From positions 265,001-329,000 of the forward strand of contig CAUYUJ010009347.1 in NCBI GenBank assembly GCA_963575745.1: a DNA stretch of 64,000 nt, read 5' to 3'. The notes under the pieces were generated by a model. The model was not told the origin of the DNA. It searched no databases and saw only the letters and a program-made list of their open reading frames with translations. Position 1 is the first letter of the stretch. Each line of letters begins with the position of its first letter. The position numbers were made by a program, and so were the translations under genes. Source of the stretch: Prorocentrum cordatum. Taxonomy: Eukaryota > Sar > Dinophyceae > Prorocentrales > Prorocentraceae. Positions 1-12,292 of the stretch are shown in pieces.

Positions 1-250
<250 letters not shown>

Positions 251-256
251 GCAGTG

Positions 257-450
257 CTTGGGGATATACTAGGGCCTTCTTGGCGATATGTGGAGACATC
301 TTGGGGATATACTAGGGCCTTCTGGGCGATATGTTGGAGGTCTCGGAGCCCTTTGCGGGCTCTCCTGGGGCGCTCTTGGGGCCCTCTCTTGGGGCTCTTT
401 GGGAGGGGTCTGGGAGGTATCTTGGGGCCATCTTTCGGGCGATCGATCAC
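257..450 (+). repeat. 43-bp tandem duplication plus CTTGGGGCC-type repeat
   Basis: A 43-bp unit beginning CTTGGGGATATACTAGGGCC occurs at 257 and again at 300. It passes into degenerate CTTGGGGCC-like units up to about 430. This is a short member of the family that forms the large arrays at 25.7-31.5 kb. Confidence 0.8.
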
Positions 451-1139
451 AGATGGGGCGAGCATTTTTCTCCCCCCCCCCGTCGGGGCCACGCTCCTCG
501 TGAGGGGTGTCGAATTTTAGCCCTCCCAGGAGTCGAAAAAGACCCCTCCGACCACCCGCCGAAGGACCTCTCCAGGCCCAGGGGGAGGGGTTAGGGGGAG
601 GGGTAAACCCCTCCCCGAAGGGGAAGAAGGGGGTTGAGAACAGAGCGGGCTCTCTAAACCACTCACGCCCAAAGGGCTGGTGGGATTACTGCGTACTTGA
701 CGAGGGTGTATGACTCCAGGGACGCGAAGAACGTTTAATTTACGACGGATCGTAGTTTCAGGGACGCAAGCATTGTGTACCGTATGAGAGAGTATTGCCT
801 CGGAGACGCGACTATTGCGCCATTTACGCGAAAGAATGATCTCGGCATCGCGAAACTATAGAATTTGCAAGGGTTTATGGTTTCGGGGATGCGAATGTTG
901 TGAAATTCAAAAGAGGTTCTGGCTTCGGGGGCGCGACGATGTAGTTGTCGACGGATCATGGATTCGGGGGCGCGAGTCTCTTCCACGTGTCCCAGGGTAC
1001 CCGGAAATTTTGAGAACCCCCAAGAAGCTCCCAACAGGCCTCGAGACAACCCCGCGCGGCGCCAGGGGCCCCTAGGGTATCCCAATAGGACCACCAGGAC
1101 CCTCTCCTGACTCAACATCCTTCTCCAATTGCCTCTTAT
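450..1139. other. No gene recognised; G-rich unique-looking sequence
   Basis: Contains a C-run near 471-482 and a loosely repeated motif of the form TTCRGGGRCGCGA (about 752-975, five or more degenerate occurrences at 40-70-bp spacing). Open frames are short and overlap on both strands. No protein family is recognisable. Confidence 0.5.
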
Positions 1140-1330
1140 TGTTCTCCGTCGTCGTCATCGTCGTCGTCGTCGTCATCGTCATCGTCCTCCGCATTCCTCG
1201 TACTCGCCCTCGTTCTCTTCGTCCTCGTCCTTGTGCTTCTCTTCCTCCTCGTTGTCCTCATGCTCATCCTCGCTATCCTCACGTTCTCCACGTTGTCCTC
1301 GTCATCGCCTCCTCGTCGCCCTCGGCTTAC
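1140..1330 (+). repeat. TCG/TCC triplet tract with a segment duplicated at 1782-1829
   Basis: An imperfect CGT/CCT triplet tract. The segment 1279-1326 (CACGTTCTCCACGTTGTCCT onward) recurs with few changes at 1782-1829, about 503 bp downstream, where it is followed by a CTT run (about 1838-1868). Confidence 0.8.
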
Positions 1331-1924
1331 TTTTTTCTTCCTCTTCGCCCACTACGCCCATTGGACTACGTGGCGTTTTTCGTTCTTGTCCGATCAGATG
1401 TTTGTTTCGGCATGGCAGTGTTTATCCACCATGCGATGTTGCTAAAACTGATGGGCAGACCAAGTCGCTGTATGTGATGTCTGCAGTGCCTTTATGTCAA
1501 TCTTCCCGTGAGAGCGTGGCATGTCCAGGGCCGCCTCGTTAAAAGTTGAGTGTCATGGGGTGTGGGTGTGGATGAGACGAGCCATGTTTGAATGCTTTCT
1601 TCCACTGCTGTCTGCATGAGGAAGGTGCGATGTGCATCGGGCGCGAGTAGAGGAATTTGTACTGCCATGAAATCGTCCCCAGTTTGGACCGTTTGGTGGT
1701 GGTATCAATTAGTTCTGGGCTACGGATTGCACCAGGCACCCACGCTGGCGAATTTCTAAAAAATTGCCGTTTCGCTCGAGTCACGTGCTCCACGTCGTCC
1801 TCGTCATCGCCTCCTCGTCGCCCTCGCCTTCCTTTGCTTCTTCTTCTTCTTCTTCTTCTTCTTCTTCTCCTTCATTCCTCCCCCAATGAGCACCCAAGAG
1901 CGCCCCAATAACCAACACCGACCT

Positions 1925-2420
1925 CATGTGCGCGACGCTGGGGCGAGGTGCGCCACGCGTGCCAGGTGCGCCACGCGCGCCAGGCACCCCTGGGGCCCGA
2001 GCTTGCCAGGCGCGCCTGGTGCGCCAGATGCGCCATATGCGCCAGATGCGCCACGCGCTCCGCGTGCGCCAGGTGCGTCGCATACTCCAGTCGCGCCAGG
2101 TGCGCCACGTTCGGGGCACGTGCAGAGTGTGTCAGGCGCGTCTGCGCACGTGACAGCGCACATCGGGAAGCATGTCGGCCCCCACCATCCTTGTCGAAAA
2201 CCGATGCCCATCATTGTGTCTGGTGGGCCTGCACACAGCAGGCCATACGCCACCACCCTCGCCGTCCCTGTCAAAAACCACTTGACAATGATCGCGGGGT
2301 GGCCGCGCACGATACAGATTTAGCCAGAGGTGCATTTGGTAATGTTGTTTGTCAGGGATGGTAGCCCTGCGCACAGCAGGCAATATGCTGACACCCCTGC
2401 CGTCCCTGTCACCCATACGA
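1925..2420 (+). repeat. About 480-bp segment duplicated at 17.97-18.41 kb
   Basis: The first part is a GCGCCAGRTGCGCCACG-type short repeat. The second part carries two copies of a roughly 140-bp unit with the motif CTGCGCACAGCAGGC (near 2226 and 2368). The same order of parts recurs in direct orientation at about 17974-18410, with motifs near 18238 and 18374. Confidence 0.85.
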
Positions 2421-2449
2421 AGTGCTCGCGGGCCTCACGAACATGTCTC

Positions 2450-2453
<4 letters not shown>

Positions 2454-2480
<27 letters not shown>

Positions 2481-2538
2481 GGAGGAGGAGGAGGAGGAGG
2501 AGGAGGAGGAGGAGGAGGAGGAGGAGGAGGAGGAGGAG
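2454..2538 (+). repeat. GAG microsatellite
   Basis: About 28 uninterrupted GAG repeats. One frame reads as poly-Arg and the opposite strand as poly-Leu or poly-Ser, which explains the open frames over it. Confidence 0.98.
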
Positions 2539-4444
2539 CCTCCCTGCCCCGCGTGCCTCCCCGCGTGCGCCCCGCGCGCGATCCGCCCAGGGTGAGCTCT
2601 GGCAGCACTTGCGGGGCAGGCAGCGCCGGGGCTTCGCACAGGCGCCGTTCGCGCGCCAGCGCGCGCGGCCAGTGGGGAGGGTCTCCGGGGGGGGGGACCT
2701 GTCCCCAAGGGGGGAAGGTATCGGCCCCCAGTCACCCAAACATCGCTTATCGGGGCATGTGTGCCCCACCCTGTCCTTGAAAACGCTATTTCCCCCACGC
2801 GAGACTATTGCCATTCGATCGGCGATGTATCGCCGGTCCCAGTTCGATGTTTCGCCCCCTGCGCCAGTCCCCCCCCCATGGGCTCCCCTCAGGAGCAGAC
2901 AGCCGCCCCAGCCCAGCCCACATATCCAGCGCCTCGACACGTGGAGGTGTCCAGTCAGTAGTTTTGTTTGTATGTTTGTTTATCTGTTTGTTTGCTTGCC
3001 TATTTGTTTTTTGTTTTGCCTCTGGGGCAGGTTTTCGGGCTGCGCGGCCGTCAAATAGGCTGCTCGAGACACGAAGCCAGCCCTACGGGAGGGGTCGGGA
3101 TGCCGGGGTGCTCGCGTCTCGTCGGGGGGGCAGATCGGTACTGTCGAAATGGGAGGCAGCAGCAGCAGCAGCAGCAGTTCCAGCCTATATTGAGCAGGCT
3201 TCGCTGTCGGTGCCGCGGCGAACGTTTGTCCACTGGATGCATACGTTCTATGTCCAATACTGTATATCAGACGTGCGGCGCTCGCCGTTCGTTTGGGGAG
3301 CACTTTGGTTCCCGGGTCGCGCTGATATTTGGCCTACCGTCGTCTCGCACATGTTGCGCCAAAGCTTTCCTGGCGCCTGCCAGGCAGCGGCTGCTGTCGC
3401 TTTTGAACAGCATTTGCTGTCGGGCATCGTCCCCATGTTTTCCCTTTTTTCCACTTGCAAGCCTCAGCGGAGAGTCTTCAGCAACGGCTTAATGGGTACT
3501 TTGGAAAGTTGCCGAAAGTTATCCCTGTAGGGCCTCTTTCTGGCATCGCAGCGTTGCTCTCATCGGGGAGGGTTGGGTTTGCTGGGTCACTGGTCAACGT
3601 ACCCGTCAGTGGAGTCCGTTCAAGGGGCGCCGAAGCCTCCCCAAGTTCCTTTTTGCGCGCCTCTGCGGGTTGAAGTTTTGGCCACTTTCGGCCTCTATGG
3701 AACCCCTGCCGGGCCCCGGGGCCGTCCTCGAACGTATTGGCACCACGAGGCGTGTCTGGCTATTTGTCTGCCTCCTTGTCGGGCGCCAGGGCCGTTTAGT
3801 AGGGACTCGGGGTGACGAGCAGGTCTGCACTTTCGACGGTCCACGATGAGAAATCACCGCGACCCCCGGGATCCGGTCTTCCTCTGTAGGGAGGTCCGTG
3901 CCGCCTCGGCGCCACTGGCGCAGGCGTTCAGTGCCGAGCAGCCTCTCCTGGGGGTTCGTTTCAGGTCCCAGGGCCCTGGAGACCACCGACGGCGCTGACC
4001 GAGAGCTTCTTCTGGGTGCAGGGGAGCGGAGATCGTTCAAGGCTGATCGAGTCACATGGTGTCCACAACCAGGTCCCACGCTGCGATGACAGAAACTTGC
4101 CGACCTTATTCCTGTTTGCTCTTCCAATCACTTGTTAGCCCTCCCCTCCGTGTCCTCCTGCTTCCGTGCGAAGCTGCTGCGTCTCGTCTATTTATATGAA
4201 GCCTTCTTCGGAGTTCGGAGACCAGAGTCAGAAGTGCGTCAGCCATCGGACCTTCGTGTGACTTGGGGGCCAGTCCGTGAATCCAGCGCTGCTTTTTTTG
4301 GACCACGGGTGCGTTGCAGCAGGTCCCACTGCGATGAAGCAGGAGCACGAGCTTGTCCTTCTGCCCATTTCCTCCCTCCTCCCAACCCCTCCTCCCAGAG
4401 GAGGGCCAGGACGAGGCACTTGTGGCCCTTCCGAACGAGAGGGA
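2539..4444. other. No gene recognised
   Basis: Mixed unique sequence with a GTTTGTTT-rich patch (2960-3015) and a short GCA run (about 3153-3174). Open frames up to about 240 codons exist, but they overlap on several frames and show no recognisable domains. Confidence 0.5.
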
Positions 4445-4535
4445 TATAGGAATGAGGAGAGAGGAAGGAGGAGGAGGTGGATGAGAAGGAGGAGGAGGAG
4501 GAGGAGGAGGCAGGGGCAGGGGGGAGGAGGGCGGA
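4445..4535 (+). repeat. GGA/GAG purine tract
   Basis: Imperfect GGA repeats, one of many purine tracts in the window. Others lie near 13670-13900, 24580-24950, 25640-25712, 43140-43255, 44000-44045, 46790-46826 and 62900-63060. Confidence 0.9.
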
Positions 4536-4629
4536 GGGAGGCGCGCCGCCGATGCCTCAGCCAATCCTTCTCGTACTCTGAGTTCCGCCGTCTCCTCCTC
4601 CATGTCTTCCAGCCTCAGCGCGAAGCCCG

Positions 4630-4651
4630 TCCGTAGCCATTGCGGCTAAAG
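4630..4651 (+). other. Possible second spliced-leader relic
   Basis: The 22 bases beginning TCCGTAGCCATT match the dinoflagellate spliced leader at 19 of 22 positions, with changes at positions 13, 14 and 19. The first 12 bases are perfect. I see no convincing gene or target-site duplication downstream, so this could be an old truncated retroposition or chance. Confidence 0.35.
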
Positions 4652-5985
4652 GTGCTCTGCTCCATAGCGGAACGAGTGGATAACGTTAGTCCGCGGCAAC
4701 CGTCAGCAATTTCAGGGGAACCGCACGCGGTCAGCCCAGGCTCGCTGGCAGCTCCATCCCCTTTTCACGCAGCGCTCAGTGTCTTGGTTTCGCCGGTGCT
4801 AAGAGTGAATTCAGCGTGGATTTGCGTCTTCGTTTTTCATTTTTATTTTCCTTTTTTCTGATATGCGCGATCATGTGGCTCGGGCGTTCGTGTGAATGCC
4901 GCGTGGCCAGCGGATTTCGAATGTCTTCCGTGCCCTTGATTCTTCCTCATCGTATTCATTTATATTATTCCTCTTGCCTGCATTGTTTTTCTCTTCATTT
5001 CCTTCCCGCTGCCATCTTCTTTTGTCAGGGCCTGCGGCAGGATCCAACAGGGTGCCGGGAAAGCTGCAAGTGAGCTCGAGGAGAGTCCAGCAGGTCCCGA
5101 GAAGGATTGCAAGCAGGCCCTAGGGTGCCAAGACAGGCTTTGTAGGGGTCCAAAACAACTTGCAGACTTGTCTCCTCGCATATGTTCTGACGCGTTTCGG
5201 CCGTGGTCCGCGGGATTATTCTGTTCATCCGCCTTTTTGCGTTCATTTCCGACGCCTCGCGTATTTCCGCCAGCCAAGGCAAAAGCAATCACCAGGCGAG
5301 TTGCCTCGATCAGCATGTGTAGCAGCATGCGGCGCCGCAGCGAACCGAATGCGTTTTCACTGGTTCTGCACGGGAGGAGGACGAGGAGGTGGAGGAAGCG
5401 AAGGAACAAATATGGTGGCGAAGGACCAGTAGTAACGAAAGAACAGAAACAGCAAAAGGATGGACGCGTGCTGGAGGAAACAGCAACATGCTAGAGCATG
5501 AGAAGGTCGGAAGGATGATGAGGGACCTGAGGGGGGGAGGGTTACGAGGAGCCAGGGGGCGGTGGCGACCGCATTGGTGATCCGCGCAGAACACCAGTGC
5601 GCCGCATCCTTTCGTAAACGAGGATGCAGGAATGCGCCGGATGGGGAGGTGGGAGGAGCATGGGGGAGGTAGGAGGGCATGGGGGTAAGAACACTCCGGA
5701 CGAAGCAGTTCCAGAGACGGTGCCCAGGCAAATTGTGTTGATCAGAAACGTGTGCCAGCACGGTGCTCAACCAAGAGGGCGACGCTGTTTACGTTAGAAA
5801 CGTGAGGGCGGCGCAGAAGGAATCGGCTGATCAACGGCAGCGGGGAAGGAGGGCAAGGAGGAGGATGATGAGGACACGGAGGAGGGGCGGGATGGGGACG
5901 AGGAGTAGGAAAAAGGAAGGATGGGAGAGAAAAAGTCACGACGACGGCCAGAATCAATCATGGAGGATTTTGTTTGTTTTTCGCA
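4652..5985. other. No gene recognised downstream of the SL-like motif
   Basis: A C/T-rich stretch (4820-5030) is followed by purine-rich sequence (5370-5580, 5830-5930). Short overlapping frames only. If 4630-4651 is a true relic, the remnant of its mRNA would begin here, but I cannot identify it. Confidence 0.4.
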
Positions 5986-5989
5986 CGCG

Positions 5990-6360
5990 GCTCTTGTTAG
6001 AAGCCCCTTGGGGTGATTTGTGGGCCATTGTCGAGCTAATTTGGAGCCATTTTGGGAGAGCCTACGGGGTCCTCTTGAGGCTGTTTCGGGCCTCCTTGGG
6101 ATCCTCTTCGGGGTCTCGTGGGCCCGTCTTGGAGGCCTTGGGGGCCCTCTCGGGGCCATCTTGGAAACGCCGTCAGTCAAAGAACACGGGGGGGGGGTCC
6201 TTGCAGCGCCCCCTCTCTGGAGCCGCCCACGTCGCCTTTTGGCGCTCTCTTGGGGCGTTCTTCGGCTGCTCTTGAACGCTCTCGGCGCCGTCTTGGGGCG
6301 TGTCGGGTTCTTCTGGAGGGCCATCTCAGGCCAGCGTGGCCATCTTGAGGCCTCAAGAGC
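5990..6360 (+). repeat. CTTGGGGCC-family degenerate repeat
   Basis: Units resembling TCTTGGGGCCGTC repeat every 10-20 bp on the plus strand. Same family as the arrays at 17.3, 25.7, 29.9, 31.1, 45.5 and 57.5 kb. Confidence 0.8.
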
Positions 6361-6418
6361 CCATGGAAAACGAAAAGGCGACGATACATAACACATAGCA
6401 CGCAATGGTTGTCACATT

Positions 6419-7499
6419 TTCCCGGGAAGGGCGTAGGCCCAGGGTTCTCTTTTAGTATGTAAACATGTCCCGGGTGCCCAACTTGAAGGAGGCCGGCGGA
6501 TTCTTTCCCTGATAAATATCGAGGTCGAAGGAGGCCGGCGGATTAAAATTTGAGGATGTCTCAGGCGAAACGCTTGTTTTTGAAATCCCGATCGATAAAT
6601 CACAGGGTGCGGGACACCTCAGCACGACCACACCCCCAGCATGACCACACCCCAGCACGACCACGCCCAGCACGACCACGCCCCAGCACGACCACACCCC
6701 AGCACGACCACACCCCAGCACGACCACACCCCAGCACGACCACACCCCAGCACGACCACACCCCAGCACCAGCACGACCACACCCCAGCACGACCCGATC
6801 GATAAATCACATGGTGCGGACCACCCCAGCACGACACACACCCCAGCACGCACCCCAGCACGACCACACCCCAGCACGACCACACCCCAGCACGACCACA
6901 CCCCAGCACGACCCCACCCCAGCACGACCCACCCCAGCACGACCACACCCCAGCACGACCGCACCCCAGAACGACCACACCCCAGCACGACCCCACCCAA
7001 GCACGACCCCACCCCAGCACGACCACACCCCAGCACGACCACACCCCAGCCCCACCCCAGCACGACCCCACCCCAGCAAGACCACACCCCAGCACGACCA
7101 CACCCCAGCACGACCTCACCACAGCACGACCACACCCCAGCACGACCACGCCCCAGCACGACACGCCCCAGCACGACCACGCCCCAGCACGACCACAGCA
7201 CCCAAGCACGACCACACCCCAGCACGACCACTCCCCAGCACGACCACACCGCCTTGGTTGAGTGGTTGCCTGTCGTCGTGGAATGTTTCGTGGGGTGTCT
7301 CGTGGAATGTTTCGCGGGGTGTCTCGTGGAATGTTTCGTGAGGTGTCTCGTGGAATGTTTCGTGAGGTGTCTCGTGGGATGTTTCGTGGAGTGTCTCGTG
7401 GGATGTTTCGTGAGGGGTTGCCCAGTTGGGTATCGTGAAAACGTGTCCATGCTCCACATGTCTATATTCCTTTCCGGGTTCGTGGGTTCATCATGTTTT
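6419..7499 (+). repeat. 1.1-kb segmental duplication, copy 1
   Basis: Left flank 6419-6615 contains twin GAAGGAGGCCGGCGGATT motifs and TTGAGGATGTCTCAGGCGAA. Then comes a 16-bp minisatellite (CCACACCCCAGCACGA, about 6616-7250) and a 24-bp minisatellite of GTGGAATGTTTCG-type units (about 7270-7420). At 6797 an internal echo of the left flank (GATCGATAAATCACA-like) interrupts the array, a sign of unequal exchange. Copy 2 lies at 10036-11125. The 16-bp unit is open in several frames, giving false Pro/His/Thr-rich or Trp/Cys/Gly-rich proteins. Confidence 0.95.
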
Positions 7500-10035
7500 G
7501 TCTTGGAGGCCTCCTTGGAGAGCTCGAAGGGCACGCGGGGCCGTCTTGAAGCGGTCTTGACGACTTTCAGAGGCATGTTGGAGGCTATTCGGAATCGTCC
7601 TGGGATGCATTGAGCGATATTGGAGGCGTATCTGGGCTCCTTGCAGCCATCTCGGATACATTTTGGGCCGTATTGGGCGCTCCAACGACCCGCGGCTACC
7701 TTCCCGCGCATGAAGGATTGGGCGGGGAAATGGGGAACCGTGTCTATGAAGGGGAAGAGTGGGCTTGGATGAATTATTTCGTCACGCCGCTCACGCTTAA
7801 AGGGGTGCTGGGATTCCTGCCTCCCTCCGGCCCTCTCCTGCGGCGTGCCCCACCCACTCCCTGTGACTTCTCCCCCCCCCCCCCTCCTTCCAGGCTCCGC
7901 GCGCGGCCTAGTGAAAACTTCGGGGAGAAAAACAAAAACTCGTTTTGAATACCTCTCCGAATTCTTGGTGGATTTTTCCTTGGGCGCGCGCATCGAAAAA
8001 ACACGCGCGGAAAAATCCGGAGGACACCCGGAAAAATTCACGCGGTTTCCGGGGCAAATTCACATTTGGATTTGGAAAAATCCGGGCAGAATTCACTCGA
8101 GAATCCGGGATAGTATTCCCAGGCGGCCGTGGAAAAATCCCACCAGCCATGCAGAGCGTGGGTGGTGGTTTAACGGGCTAGCTTATCCGCGCGTTTCTCC
8201 CTGGCAGGGACGGGGACCCCCCCCCTGCCCTCTCGTCCCCGGGCGTGGGCAGAGAGTGACCGCGGGGCGGTGGAGTGCCCGAAATGGCCGAAGATGGCTC
8301 CAAAGGAACCGCAGGCAACCCAAGAAGGATTCCGAGATCGCTCCATATACTTGCAGATGGTACAATATTGCTTCCAATGTGCCTCCAAGCCCCCTCAAGA
8401 CCGCTTCGTGACAGCCCGCAATTGTCTTTCGAGCTCTTGAAGGAGGCCTCCAACAGGTTCAACTCCTTTTGCAATCACTGTGCGCTTCAATTTTTTCCTT
8501 CTCGCCTTTTTGCTTTCCGTAGTTTCTAGAGGCCTCGAGATGGCTGCGAGTTGGTTTGAACTTGCTTTGAGAGGGGGCCACCAGGGCCCAAGTCGGCTCC
8601 GAAAGCGCCAAAGAGCGGCCCAAAACGCTTCAATGGCGTCGCAAGAGGGCCGCATTTGGCGACTGGGGGGCTCGAGAAGGAATGGGGCGTTGCTGGGGCC
8701 CCACTTCTTTGACCGACGGCTTCAAGATGGCCCCAGGAGGACCCCCGAGGCTTCCTAGAGGGGCCCAGGAGATCCCCGAAAGGACCCGAATAGGGCCCCA
8801 AGGGGTTCCAAGACAGCCGCCAAAGGCAGCCATAATTGCCCTAAGAGAGCGCCTCGGCGGCACTGATATGACGACGTTGATGGGGCGTCCCGCAGGCACC
8901 TAAAGCGAACGACTCGAGATCCTCGATGATTGATGCCCGTCGTCGTCAGCGTGTTTTTTCCTCTCTATCCTTTATCTTTCCCTTCCTTGTCCCCCCCCCC
9001 CTCCTCGCCCCTCTTCTGTGACCTCCTCCTTTTTTCTGTTCCCTCCCCGTTCTTGTGCATCTTCCGATTAATTACTCCTGCGCCCTTTTCTTTTCCCTAA
9101 TGTAACGGTTGTCCTCGTTTTTTTTCTTGCGTTGCATGTTGCTTTACTTCGCTTTCATGCTTGGCGCAACTCGTTTGGGATTCGAGTCTGCAAATGCTTT
9201 ATTCTGCATGTTCTTGCCCCTCCTATTTCCTCCTACTTCCTCCTGATCCTTGATCCTCCCACCTCTTCCTGCGCCCTCGCTGGTGAGGGCGCGCGGCGCA
9301 CGCGCGTTCCGCACGCATCACTGGTGCGCCTTTTGCCTCCCCCAGGCTTCTTGTGATTCTTCCTACCTCCCCCAAGCTCCTCTTCCGTGTTCCTACCTGC
9401 TCATGCTCTTGCACGTTTCCAGTCTTTCCTACCCCCATACTCCTTCTCTTCACCGTGTTCATTACGATTTTCAGTTTCCGCCCTCCTCTCCTTTGCTCCG
9501 CTTCCTGCAGTTCATCATCCGCGAATACGGATGCGGCTCGCTATTTTCGCCGCTTGCCCGATTACCCGGCCTTGATCAGGGCGACTCGTCTTGCGGTTGT
9601 TCATGGATTGGCTCGTGAGGATTTGAGCAACGCGTCAATGATTTCACCGGGCGTCTAGGTGTTATTGTCGGCGCCTGGGCGTTGCCGTCGGGGTTTACCG
9701 CGGGCCAGTATGATTAACAATTGCAAGCGGCGCGTTGGCAGGCATTCGCCTTCCTGGAGACATCTGTCTGGTTTCGCAGTGACCTTCTTTCGCACTGTTC
9801 GTCTCCAGTTTGCGGTTGTATGTTTGTAGCCCTTGGCTGAGCTCCATCAGACGGCTATAATTCCGCTGCCCTCGCTCGATGCATGACCGTCCCCGCAGCA
9901 ATGCTCGTGAACTTTCTGGTGGGCTGATTATTTGTGGTTTTCTCTGCAGTTGGACTGCGGGCGGAACGCGGGCGCCGCTTATGCAGCATTCCATTGTTCG
10001 TTTTCCTCTGAGGGCATCCGCGGTGGATTTTGCGC
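7500..10035. other. No gene recognised between the two segmental copies
   Basis: Mixed sequence with a cluster of GGAAAAATYC motifs (8008, 8029, 8076, 8131), a CTTGGGGCC-like patch read on the minus strand (8560-8860), and a C/T-rich patch (8940-9520). No recognisable protein family. Confidence 0.45.
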
Positions 10036-11125
10036 GCGTTTGTCCCGGCAAGGGCGTAGGCCCAGGGTTCTCTTTTAGCATGTAAACATGTCCCCGGTGC
10101 CAAACTTGAAGGAGGCCGGCGGATTCTTTCCCTGATAAAAATCGAGGTCGAAGGAGGCCGGCGGATTCAAATTTGAGGATGTCTCAGGCGAAACGCTTGT
10201 TTTTGAAATCCCGATCGATAAATCACAGGGTGCGGGGCACCTCAGCGCGACCGCACCCCCATCATGACCGCGCCCCAGCACGACCACGCCCAGCACGACC
10301 GCGCCCCAGCACGACCGCACCCCAGCACGACCACACCCCAGCACGACCGCACCCCAGCACGACCACACCCCAGCACGACCACACCCCAGCACCAACGCGA
10401 CCATGCCCCAGCACGCCCACCACCCCAGCACGCACCCCAGCACGACCCCACCCCAGCACGACCCCACCCCAGCACGACCACCCCAGCACGCCCCAGCACG
10501 ACCACCCCAGCACGACGCAGCACACCCCCACGCACCGACCACACCCCAGACCACACCCCAGCACGACCCACCCCAGCACGACCCCACCCCAGCACGACCA
10601 CACCCCAGCACGACCACACCCCAGCAGGACCCCACCCCAGCACGACCCCACCCCAGCAAGACCACACCCCAGCACGACCACACCCCAGCACGACCTCACC
10701 ACAGCACGACCACACCCCAGCACGACCACGCCCCAGCACGACCACGCCCCAGCACGACCGCGCCCCAGCACGACCACCCCCCAGCACGACCACCCCCCCA
10801 GCACGACCACCCCCCAGCGCGACCACCCCCAAGCACGACCACACCCCAGCACGACTACTCCCCAGCACGACCACACCGCCTTGGTTGAGTGGTTGCCTGT
10901 CGTCGTGGAATGTTTCGTGGGGTGTCTCGTGGAATGTTTCGCGGGGTGTCTCGTGGAATGTTTCGCGAGGTGTCTCGTGGGATGTTTCGCGAGGTGTCTC
11001 GTGGGATGTTTCGTGAAGTGTCTCGTGGGATGTTTCGCGAGGTGTTGCCCAGTTGGGTATCGTGAAAACGTGTCCATGCTCCGCGTGTCTATATCCCTTT
11101 CCGGGTTCGTGGGTCCATCATGTTT
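10036..11125 (+). repeat. 1.1-kb segmental duplication, copy 2
   Basis: Same order as copy 1: flank (10036-10240), 16-bp array (about 10245-10880), 24-bp array (about 10900-11045), then a shared tail ending near the words GGGTCCATCATGTTTT. Array lengths differ from copy 1, but the flanks are nearly identical, so the duplication is fairly recent. Confidence 0.95.
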
Positions 11126-11401
11126 TTTTGTTGAGCAGATCAGTTCAATAAGATCTGTCGTTGTATGGCACGAGACCACTAAAATGAAATTGGAAAAGGA
11201 AAAAATATCCACGCGTCCCTTCATAGCCCTTGGCGAAGCCAAAGTGTCAGGCGCTCGAGAGTCCTTGGCCGCGGGCGGAGCACATGCGTACTCTGTCTGT
11301 GGGACCTGTGGTGGGTGGTCTACGATTGGACGCTGGAAAAGTCAGTCGGCTAGTGCAAGAAGCTCAAAGCGGTCTTCCCTGGCTGGCAGTCGCAGTGGGC
11401 A

Positions 11402-12151
11402 GTGTTGGGCACGTCAGACAAGGGCAGGGGCAAGGGCAAGGGCAAGCTGAGCACAAAGCGAAGACGCACGGGTCGCTTTCCGAGCTCGGCGAGACGCCGG
11501 CAAAAGGTGGAGGCTATGTCGGCCAAAACCTTTTCGCAGGTCGACCCGTGCCCGCTCAGGGTGGTGCAGTCGCAGGTCGAGGCGGCGGCGGCGCAGGCTC
11601 CTAGGAAGGAAGTGTCCAAGAATCTCGAGTTGCGACAGGCGAGCAACAAGCGCATCAAATGCCAGCTGGAGGTCGAAAGCACCGCCAGCCTCCTACTGGC
11701 AGCGGAGGAACGCGCTCTGGTGCTCCTTTCCCACAGTGACAGGGCCATCGAGGACGCAGCGGGCGCGGTGCTCGAGCATGATCGCGCGATGCCGGGATAC
11801 CATAACGAGACGGTGATCCCCTCCACGGCGCAGAAGAGCGAATGGGAAGTACCGCCAGTGGGCGACCTCTTCGACGGCATCGACGGGTGTGAGCAGGAAG
11901 GCGAGGCCAAACTCATCAAACCCAAAGCGGACATGGGGGCTCTGGACCAGCTGCTCCAGGCGGCGGCTGGCAAATTCAGGCTGTTCAGGGAGTTCAAGCA
12001 GGAGGAAGCCGGCCTGCGCGCGCATGCCAAGAATAATCGCACGGCCAACGACGGCACAGCGGAGAGGACAGCAGAGAGGCGCGAAACGGAGAACGAGGCG
12101 GGCGGGCCAGCGGGGTCTCCGCGGCAGAACCACCGACACTCACATAAGTGA
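11402..12151 (+). pseudogene. LINE ORF1-like protein fragment (relic A)
   Basis: A 249-codon open frame, Ala/Glu/Lys/Arg-rich and mostly helical in character. It has a basic Gly/Lys-rich start (KGRGKGKGK, residues 8-16), a long helical middle, an acidic insert (GDLFDGIDGCEQEGE, about residues 153-167), and a second helical block (ALDQLLQAAAGKFRLFREF, about 180-198). This pattern of helix, acidic linker, helix just before an APE endonuclease is typical of the region upstream of endonuclease in dinoflagellate LINEs, where the product would bind element RNA. The start codon is arbitrary, because the frame probably began further upstream. The next domain is in another frame, so the chain is broken. 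It could also be an unrelated helical protein. Confidence 0.5.
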
Positions 12152-12292
12152 TCAAGCAGCAGGCTACGAGGATGGTGCAGGCAGCCAAGACGGGTGCCGC
12201 GACATCGGCGCTGACGCAGGACAAGGGCAGGAGTGCGGCTGGCGTGGCTGCGCAAGTTGGTGGTGCTTCCGGGCAGCTTGAGCATCTTCTTC

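Noticed and set aside
6045-6066. Third spliced-leader-like string (GGAGCCATTTTGGG)
   Set aside because: Only about 11 consecutive bases match, and they lie inside CTTGGGCC repeat, which generates such strings by chance.
10173-11450. 425-codon His/Pro/Thr/Arg-rich frame and its minus-strand Trp/Cys/Gly-rich shadows
   Set aside because: Translation of the 16-bp CCACACCCCAGCACGA minisatellite; the same happens at 6.5-7.4 kb. No domains or natural start.
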